Shown: positions 57,839 through 64,000 of the stretch, piece by piece
Layout of the letters: each line of letters opens with the position of its first letter
How positions within the stretch are numbered: the stretch's first letter is position 1
NCBI RefSeq assembly: GCF_016597725.1
Contig: NZ_VCGY01000001.1
Span: forward strand, 186,001-250,000
Length of the DNA stretch: 64,000 bases
Reading direction: 5' to 3'
DNA from: Marinobacter sp. 1-4A
GTDB taxonomy: Bacteria > Pseudomonadota > Gammaproteobacteria > Pseudomonadales > Oleiphilaceae
The notes under the pieces: model-generated
The model's database searches: none
Told to the model about the DNA's origin: nothing
Seen by the model: the letters and a program-made list of their open reading frames with translations, nothing else
Translations under genes and position numbers: made by a program

Positions 57839-58750
57839 ATGAAAAACCTGATGGACACCGTCGTTACCGAATTGAATCAAATTCTGCTGGGTAAAGAGCG
57901 TCAGGTTCGCTTGGCTCTCTGCGGCCTGCTTGCCAGCGGTCACTTGTTGATTGAAGACATTCCCGGCATGGGCAAAACCACACTGTCTCACGCCTTGGCG
58001 AAAGTTATGGGTTTGAGCTACCAACGCATTCAATTCACAAACGACCTACTGCCTGCCGACGTACTTGGCTACTCCATGTATGACAAGCAAGCCGGTAGTT
58101 TGGTGTTCCATCCGGGGCCTATTTTTGCGCAAGTTGTACTGGCAGATGAAATTAACCGTGCATCGCCGCGAACACAGAGCGCCTTGCTTGAAGCTATGGA
58201 AGAACGTCAAGTCTCCATTGAAGGCGAGACCCGGCCGCTACCCCATCCTTTCTTCGTGATTGCCACACAAAACCCCACGGAGCAAGGCGGCACTTACCCA
58301 CTGCCGGAGTCTCAGCTTGACCGCTTTTTGATGCGGATAAGACTTGGCTACCCTGACCCCAGAGCTGAGAGAGAACTATTGGAAGGAGAAGACCGGCGGG
58401 TAATGACAGACCGACTTGGCACCCTGCTTTCAGAAGCTGACTTGGCGAAGCTCCAGCAAGAAGTCACCCGCGTGACCGCAAGCCCGGCGTTGCTGGATTA
58501 CATCCAACGCTTGCTAGAACAAAGCCGTCGTATGCCCGGACTGCTTTACGGTTTATCACCTAGAGCGGGGCTCGGACTGCTCAGAGCCACCAAAGCCTGG
58601 GCTCTAATGGAGGGCCGGCATCACGCCTTGCCCGATGACATTCAAGCAGTGTTTCCAGCCGTTGCCGAACACCGGCTTGAACAAGGTGAGTCCGGAAAGA
58701 GCGCTGAGCGGGTGCGCCAACTGCTCGCCAGCGTATCCGTACTGGAATAA
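57839..58750 (+). CDS. MoxR-family AAA+ ATPase
   Basis: A 303-residue MoxR ATPase. Walker A is GMGKTT at 43-48 and Walker B LADEINRA with Asp103/Glu104; sensor residues are in IATQNPTEQGGTYPLPESQLDRF (in two adjacent short motifs). MoxR proteins act as chaperones for complex assembly, normally with DUF58 and transglutaminase-like partners. None is encoded here; it lies between aguB and trxB. Its partner is unknown. Confidence 0.9.
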   Translation: MKNLMDTVVTELNQILLGKERQVRLALCGLLASGHLLIEDIPGMGKTTLSHALAKVMGLSYQRIQFTNDLLPADVLGYSMYDKQAGSLVFHPGPIFAQVVLADEINRASPRTQSALLEAMEERQVSIEGETRPLPHPFFVIATQNPTEQGGTYPLPESQLDRFLMRIRLGYPDPRAERELLEGEDRRVMTDRLGTLLSEADLAKLQQEVTRVTASPALLDYIQRLLEQSRRMPGLLYGLSPRAGLGLLRATKAWALMEGRHHALPDDIQAVFPAVAEHRLEQGESGKSAERVRQLLASVSVLE

Positions 58751-58876
58751 CGGATAGATAGCATTGCTTTATCAGGGGAATTGACCAAAACAAATGGCAG
58801 CCGCCTGCTTTCATGGTAGCCTTTTGATCTTCCTCGCAATATTGGCTCTTAAAGAGCCCGACACGCACCGAATTAA

Positions 58877-59842
<966 letters not shown>

Positions 59843-59929
59843 ACCTAATGAGGCTAGGCAACTCCCATGATGAGAAGGTGGGGCGAGGCCAGCTCTCTGA
59901 AACTGTTGGTCTTCACCTTCACTAGATGA

Positions 59930-60034
59930 GGCAGGCAGGAAGCCCCTTCTGAAACTGTGCGAAGCCATGGATGGCGAAGCCAAGCGTACAAGGACGTATC
60001 CACAGCGTGTTTCAGAAGGGGCTTCCTGCCTGCC
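59930..60034. repeat. Structured palindromic repeat, copy 2
   Basis: A perfect 26-bp inverted repeat (arms 59930-59955 and 60009-60034) encloses a core holding GCCATGGATGGC. On the minus strand the core reads GAAACACGCTGTGGATACGTCC and onward to GCTTCGCC, matching copy 1 (25461-25653) with about five mismatches in some 40 bases. The outer stem sequence differs from copy 1 but stays perfectly paired, and copy 1's three inner hairpins are absent. It lies in the trxB-aat gap and contains no gene. Confidence 0.85.
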
Positions 60035-60077
60035 GGTACTCCCAAGTCAAAACCAGCTCGGTAAAAACTGAAGCAGA

Positions 60078-60791
60078 ATGACCTCACTACCCTGGCTAGA
60101 CCCCGACCACCTGTGGTTCCCCCCAGCCGAAGAAGCCCTAGACGACCCCGATGGCCTACTCGCTCTCGGCGGCGACCTCTCGACAGAGCGCCTAATCCTC
60201 GCCTACCGCAGCGGCATCTTCCCCTGGTACAGCGACGACCAACCCATCCTCTGGTGGTCCCCAGACCCTCGCTGCGTACTCTTCCCCGAAAACATACACA
60301 TATCCCGAAGCCTGCGCCGAACACTCAACAAACGCCGCTTCCGAGTAACCACAGACCAAGCCTTCGGCCGCATCATCCGCCTATGCGCCTCCACCCGAAG
60401 CGAAGGCACCTGGATCACCGACGACATGATCGCCAGCTACTCCGCACTGCACCGCCAAGGCATCGCCCACTCCATAGAAGTATGGAACCAAAATGGCGAA
60501 CTGGCAGGCGGCATGTATGGGCTCGCCATCGGTCAATGTTTCTTCGGCGAATCCATGTTTTCCCTTGAAACCAACGCCTCCAAAGTCCTCATGGTCCATC
60601 TGGCCCACCAGCTTCAGGATTGGGGCTATCGCATCATGGACTGCCAAGTGGAAAGCGACCACCTACTTACCATGGGCGCACACACCCTACCCAGAAGCGA
60701 ATTTTTATCTATAATCACTAAATACGCAGATAGAAAACCGGATCAGCCCGACTGGACATTCCGCTGGCAATGGCCCGGGCCGGAGGCCTGA
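60078..60791 (+). CDS. aat: Leucyl/phenylalanyl-tRNA-protein transferase
   Basis: A 237-residue enzyme that adds Leu or Phe to N-terminal Arg or Lys, marking proteins for ClpS-ClpAP. Family motifs are LALGGDLS, GIFPWYSDDQPILWWSPDPR and VWNQNGELAGGMYGLAIG. Its stop abuts the bpt start with no gap. Codon use is C-rich like trxB. A repeat lies just upstream, so its promoter must overlap or lie beyond it. Confidence 0.96.
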   Translation: MTSLPWLDPDHLWFPPAEEALDDPDGLLALGGDLSTERLILAYRSGIFPWYSDDQPILWWSPDPRCVLFPENIHISRSLRRTLNKRRFRVTTDQAFGRIIRLCASTRSEGTWITDDMIASYSALHRQGIAHSIEVWNQNGELAGGMYGLAIGQCFFGESMFSLETNASKVLMVHLAHQLQDWGYRIMDCQVESDHLLTMGAHTLPRSEFLSIITKYADRKPDQPDWTFRWQWPGPEA

Positions 60792-61505
60792 ATGAGTAGT
60801 CTCAAAACCCTGGTATTCTTTGCAACACCAGCTCACGACTGCAGCTACCTGCCCGATCGCGAAGCGACAACCATGTTCGTAGATCCGCGTGCTCACATCG
60901 ACAAAAAGCTCTATAGCCAACTTACCGCACTAGGATTTCGGCGTAGCGGGTCGCATTACTACCGGCCACACTGTGAAACGTGCAACGCCTGCATTCCAGT
61001 ACGACTGAATGTAAACAACTTTCGCCCGGACCGCAGCCAACGCCGGGTTATGAAAAAGAACAACGACCTTCAATGCACTCTGGTGCCCGCAGAATTCAAC
61101 GAGAGCTATTACCAGCTATACGCCCGTTACGTCGAACTCAGACACAAAGATGGCGACATGTACCCTCCCTCCCGGGAGCAGTTCATTTCATTTTTGGTAG
61201 AAGGCGCCACAGACTCTTGGTTTTTGGAGATGCGCAAAGACGGCGAGCTACTCGCTCTGGCGGCCATAGACATGCTTGATGACGGGCTCTCCGCCATATA
61301 CACCGTGTTCAACCCGGCCCATGAGAGCCGCAGTTTGGGCACCTTTGCGGTTCTCTGGCAAATTGAAGAAGCCAAAAAGCGTGAACAGCCTCACCTTTAC
61401 CTTGGGTATTGGATAAAGCAGTGCCAGAAAATGAATTACAAAACCCGCTTCAAGCCCATGGAAGCCTTCCATGATGGCCAGTGGCGGGTAATCAACGCCG
61501 AATAA
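60792..61505 (+). CDS. bpt: Aspartate/glutamate leucyltransferase (Bpt)
   Basis: A 237-residue transferase that puts Leu on N-terminal Asp or Glu. The cysteine cluster Cys61/Cys64/Cys67 in CETCNACIP, Cys17, and DRSQRRVMKKN and YLGYWIKQC motifs identify it. It is adjacent to aat, so both N-degron tagging enzymes are made together. Confidence 0.94.
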   Translation: MSSLKTLVFFATPAHDCSYLPDREATTMFVDPRAHIDKKLYSQLTALGFRRSGSHYYRPHCETCNACIPVRLNVNNFRPDRSQRRVMKKNNDLQCTLVPAEFNESYYQLYARYVELRHKDGDMYPPSREQFISFLVEGATDSWFLEMRKDGELLALAAIDMLDDGLSAIYTVFNPAHESRSLGTFAVLWQIEEAKKREQPHLYLGYWIKQCQKMNYKTRFKPMEAFHDGQWRVINAE

Positions 61506-61656
61506 CGCAGTATGGCGTTATAAATGGTCGAATCTAGAGCCAATATGCCTCTTTTTTGAAGTCGTTAGCGAACTCACTTTGCCAAACGCTCATAAATCAG
61601 GCAGAATTGCGCAATTTAAAATTACGGAAAGTTTTCCCAACAGAGGTTTCTACTGA

Positions 61657-61875
61657 ATGGCGAAGTCAGATGTCGTTGAAATGGAAGGTGTTATTCTTGA
61701 CACCCTTCCAAACACTATGTTCCGGGTTGAGTTGAGTAATGGTCACGTTGTTACCGCTCACATTTCCGGCAAGATGCGCAAAAACTATATCCGCATCCTG
61801 ACCGGGGACAAGGTCAAGGTTGAGCTAACACCTTACGACCTGAGCAAAGGCCGCATTGTGTACCGCGCCCGCTAA
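61657..61875 (+). CDS. infA: Translation initiation factor IF-1
   Basis: A 72-residue OB-fold factor that binds the ribosomal A site. The sequence has [20 protein letters not shown] and RIVYRAR, as in E. coli IF-1. An AGAGGT site precedes the ATG. It has a 151-base upstream gap and a strong terminator, and lies beside clpA as in Pseudomonas. Confidence 0.97.
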   Translation: MAKSDVVEMEGVILDTLPNTMFRVELSNGHVVTAHISGKMRKNYIRILTGDKVKVELTPYDLSKGRIVYRAR

Positions 61876-61899
61876 AGCAACGGCGACATCGCAAGAACA

Positions 61900-61933
61900 A
61901 AAAAACCGCTGCATTTTACTGCAGCGGTTTTTT
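61900..61933. terminator. Rho-independent terminator between infA and clpA
   Basis: A 14-bp perfect inverted repeat (61900-61913 and 61920-61933, core CCGCTGCA/TGCAGCGG) has A and T runs on its two sides. It can stop both infA and the convergent clpA transcripts. Confidence 0.92.
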
Positions 61934-61958
61934 TATGGATGGTTCCTACCAGCCGTTT

Positions 61959-64000
61959 TTAAACAGCTTCTGCAGGTTCATCCTCGTAGTCGAACACCAA
62001 ATCGTCATCTTTAAGGCTAATGAACACATCACCACCCTTCTCAGACAAGCTGCCAAACAGAATCTGCTCAGCTAGAGGACGTTTAATCTTGTCCTGAATC
62101 AGACGCGACATAGGACGGGCGCCCATCGTCACATCATACCCCTTGTCTGCAAGCCAAGACTTAACCTCATCATCCACATGCAGCACAACATGCTTCTCGT
62201 CGAGCTGCGCTTGCAACTCTGTGAGGAATTTGTCCACTACATGAGTGATGGTTACCTTCTGCAGGTCACCAAACTGGATAATGCTATCCAAACGGTTACG
62301 GAACTCCGGCGTGAAGGTTTTGCTGATAATTTCCATACCATCACTGCTGTGATCCTGCTCGCTAAAGCCCATCGAACGGCGAGCCATGCTTTCAGCTCCG
62401 GCGTTGGTGGTCATCACGAGAATCACATGCCGGAAGTCGGCCTTGCGCCCATTGTTGTCAGTCAAAGTGCCGTGATCCATAACCTGCAACAGCAAGTTGA
62501 AGACTTCCGGATGCGCCTTCTCGATTTCATCCAGCAACAGCACACAGTGTGGATGCTTGTTAACGGCTTCTGTTAACAGACCACCCTGATCGTAGCCCAC
62601 ATAACCCGGGGGCGCGCCAATTAGACGGGAGACCGTATGACGCTCCATGTACTCGGACATATCGAATCGAACCAACTCAACACCGAGTGCCTTGGCAAGC
62701 TGCTTGGTAACCTCTGTTTTACCAACACCCGTAGGCCCGGCAAACAGGAAGGAGCCATCCGGCTTTTCGGGTGACTTCAAACCCGCCCGCGCCAGCTTGA
62801 TTGCCATTGTGAGGGATTCAATGGCCGGGTCTTGCCCGAATACCACCATCTTGAGATCCCGCTCCAAATTCCGCAGCAAGTCTTTATCGCTACTGGAAAC
62901 GTTTTTAGGCGGAATACGGGCAATTTTCGCAACCACTTCCTCGATTTCCGGGACATCAACCGTTTTCAGACGCTTGTCCTCAGACATCAGCCGCTGCCTG
63001 GCTCCGGCCTCATCAATCACATCAATGGCTTTATCCGGGAGGTGGCGATCTGTAATGTAACGATCTGCCAATTCCGCAGCCACTCGCAAAGCCTGATCCG
63101 TATATTTCAGATCGTGGTGCTTTTCAAAGTTTGGCTTCAGCCCTTTGAGAATCTGGTAGGTATCCTCAACACTAGGCTCGTTCACATCAATCTTCTGGAA
63201 GCGACGGGCCAGCGCACTGTCCTTCTCGAAGATGCCGCGGAATTCCTGATAGGTGGTGGAACCGATGCAACGGATCTCACCGGAACCCAGCATTGGCTTG
63301 AGCAGATTGGACGCGTCCATCACGCCACCAGATGCGGACCCTGCACCGATGATGGTGTGGATCTCATCGATAAACAGAATCGCGTGCTTTTGTTTCTTCA
63401 ACTCCGCCAATAAGGCCTTCAAGCGCTTCTCGAAGTCGCCACGGTATTTGGTCCCTGCCAGCAAAGCGCCGAGATCCAATGAATACACTACGCCGTCGGC
63501 GATAATCTCTGGCACTTGGCCATCAACAATGCGTTTGGCCAGCCCTTCTGCAATGGCGGTTTTGCCTACACCGGCCTCACCCACAAGCAACGGGTTGTTT
63601 TTGCGGCGACGCACAAGAATCTGCACCACCCGCTCAACCTCGTGCTCACGCCCAATTAACGGATCAATGCGCCCTTGGCGGGCCTGTTCGTTTAGATTGG
63701 TTGCGTAGGTTTCCAGCGGCTTGGACTGCCCACCTTCTTCGCCAGCCTCCTCATGTGAGGCTTGCTCACTGCTATCTGGATCTTCAGCGCCTTGAACACG
63801 GGAGATCCCATGAGACACAAAGTTGACCACGTCAATCCGCGCGACGCTCTGTTTTTTGAGCACGTACACGGCCTGACTTTCCTGTTCACTGAAAATGGCA
63901 ACCAGAACGTTAGCGCCGGTTACCTCTTTCTTACCGGAGGATTGCACATGGAACACAGCGCGCTGTAGCACTCTCTGAAACCCAAGAGTGGGCTGAGTCT
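61959..64000 (-). CDS. clpA: ATP-dependent Clp protease ATPase subunit ClpA (N-terminus off right edge)
   Basis: The frame stays open to base 64000; the codons before the first internal ATG/GTG still match ClpA (TLGFQRVLQRAVF), so about 80 N-terminal residues are beyond the edge. Two AAA modules are visible: Walker A GEAGVGKTA and LFIDEIHTIIGAG in the first, GPTGVGKTE and VLLLDEIEKAH in the second. It unfolds substrates for ClpP and receives N-degron substrates via ClpS. clpS usually lies just upstream of clpA, outside the window. Confidence 0.96.
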   Translation of the reverse strand, partial: TQPTLGFQRVLQRAVFHVQSSGKKEVTGANVLVAIFSEQESQAVYVLKKQSVARIDVVNFVSHGISRVQGAEDPDSSEQASHEEAGEEGGQSKPLETYATNLNEQARQGRIDPLIGREHEVERVVQILVRRRKNNPLLVGEAGVGKTAIAEGLAKRIVDGQVPEIIADGVVYSLDLGALLAGTKYRGDFEKRLKALLAELKKQKHAILFIDEIHTIIGAGSASGGVMDASNLLKPMLGSGEIRCIGSTTYQEFRGIFEKDSALARRFQKIDVNEPSVEDTYQILKGLKPNFEKHHDLKYTDQALRVAAELADRYITDRHLPDKAIDVIDEAGARQRLMSEDKRLKTVDVPEIEEVVAKIARIPPKNVSSSDKDLLRNLERDLKMVVFGQDPAIESLTMAIKLARAGLKSPEKPDGSFLFAGPTGVGKTEVTKQLAKALGVELVRFDMSEYMERHTVSRLIGAPPGYVGYDQGGLLTEAVNKHPHCVLLLDEIEKAHPEVFNLLLQVMDHGTLTDNNGRKADFRHVILVMTTNAGAESMARRSMGFSEQDHSSDGMEIISKTFTPEFRNRLDSIIQFGDLQKVTITHVVDKFLTELQAQLDEKHVVLHVDDEVKSWLADKGYDVTMGARPMSRLIQDKIKRPLAEQILFGSLSEKGGDVFISLKDDDLVFDYEDEPAEAV

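Noticed and set aside
59854..60324. 156-residue open frame on the minus strand between trxB and aat
   Set aside because: Its C-terminal half is the translated repeat copy 2 and the rest is the antisense of aat; a similar peptide (HPWLRTVSEG) arises from repeat copy 1, showing it is a repeat artefact.
61503..61520. Small TAACGC/GCGTTA hairpin after bpt
   Set aside because: The stem is only six pairs with no T run; too weak to call a terminator.

Overview
The window is a stretch of gammaproteobacterial chromosome. Gene content and order are closest to the Pseudomonas/Marinobacter branch: nadA-bepA-tusA-perM-bcp-dapA-bamC-purC, aspS-ruvCAB-ybgC-tolQRAB-pal-cpoB, the lolC/comEC/exbBD/lpxK/kdsB/murB block and trxB-aat-bpt-infA-clpA are all arranged much as in those genera. 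A Marinobacter-like marine bacterium is the best guess, inferred from order and protein sequence read by eye. There is no integrase, transposase, phage gene or CRISPR array. Almost everything is core metabolism and envelope biology. The accessory-looking parts are the first 6 kb and two structured intergenic repeats.

Layout. 1-5.9 kb: a cytochrome b561-like gene cut by the left edge, a membrane-anchored glutaredoxin-like protein, then a four-gene minus-strand operon (PepSY-TM protein, DUF2271, DUF4198, membrane-anchored flavodoxin) divergent from a TonB-dependent receptor, with a candidate Fur site between them. This looks like a ferric-siderophore uptake and reduction module. 6-15 kb: a UDP-glucuronate 4-epimerase, an outer-membrane barrel, dapA-bamC-purC, bcp, tusA-perM, bepA and nadA. 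15.2-15.7 kb: two identical tRNA-Lys(TTT) genes with a promoter and terminator. 15.7-25.4 kb: one long minus-strand run from aspS through ruvCAB and ybgC to the complete Tol-Pal system. 25.4-25.86 kb: structured repeat 1.

25.9-34.8 kb: a FabR-like regulator, a HIT protein, a tadA-galE-ugd operon making UDP-sugars, a ClsC-like phospholipase D lipoprotein, guaA and guaB. 35-43 kb: xseA, a propionyl-CoA synthetase, a cold-shock protein, leuA divergent from an Lrp/AsnC regulator, and proS. 43-54.6 kb: a tightly overlapped minus-strand envelope cluster, exbB-exbD-msbA-lpxK-ycaR-kdsB-ptp-murB, then comEC, a DUF2062 protein and lolC/E-lolD. 54.7-58.8 kb: a PilZ protein, a small exported protein, the agmatine-to-putrescine pair aguA-aguB, and an orphan MoxR ATPase. 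58.9-64 kb: trxB, structured repeat 2, the N-degron transferases aat and bpt, infA, and clpA running off the right edge.

How the genes work together. Lipid A and Kdo supply (lpxK, kdsB, msbA), lipoprotein release (lolC/E, lolD), outer-membrane assembly and upkeep (bamC, bepA, Tol-Pal) and peptidoglycan precursors (murB, dapA) make this largely an envelope-biogenesis neighbourhood. Aat, Bpt and ClpA form the tagging and unfolding arms of the bacterial N-degron pathway. The most interesting unexplained signals are the putative siderophore-reductase operon and the two palindromic repeats, whose outer stems differ in sequence between copies yet are each perfectly self-complementary.
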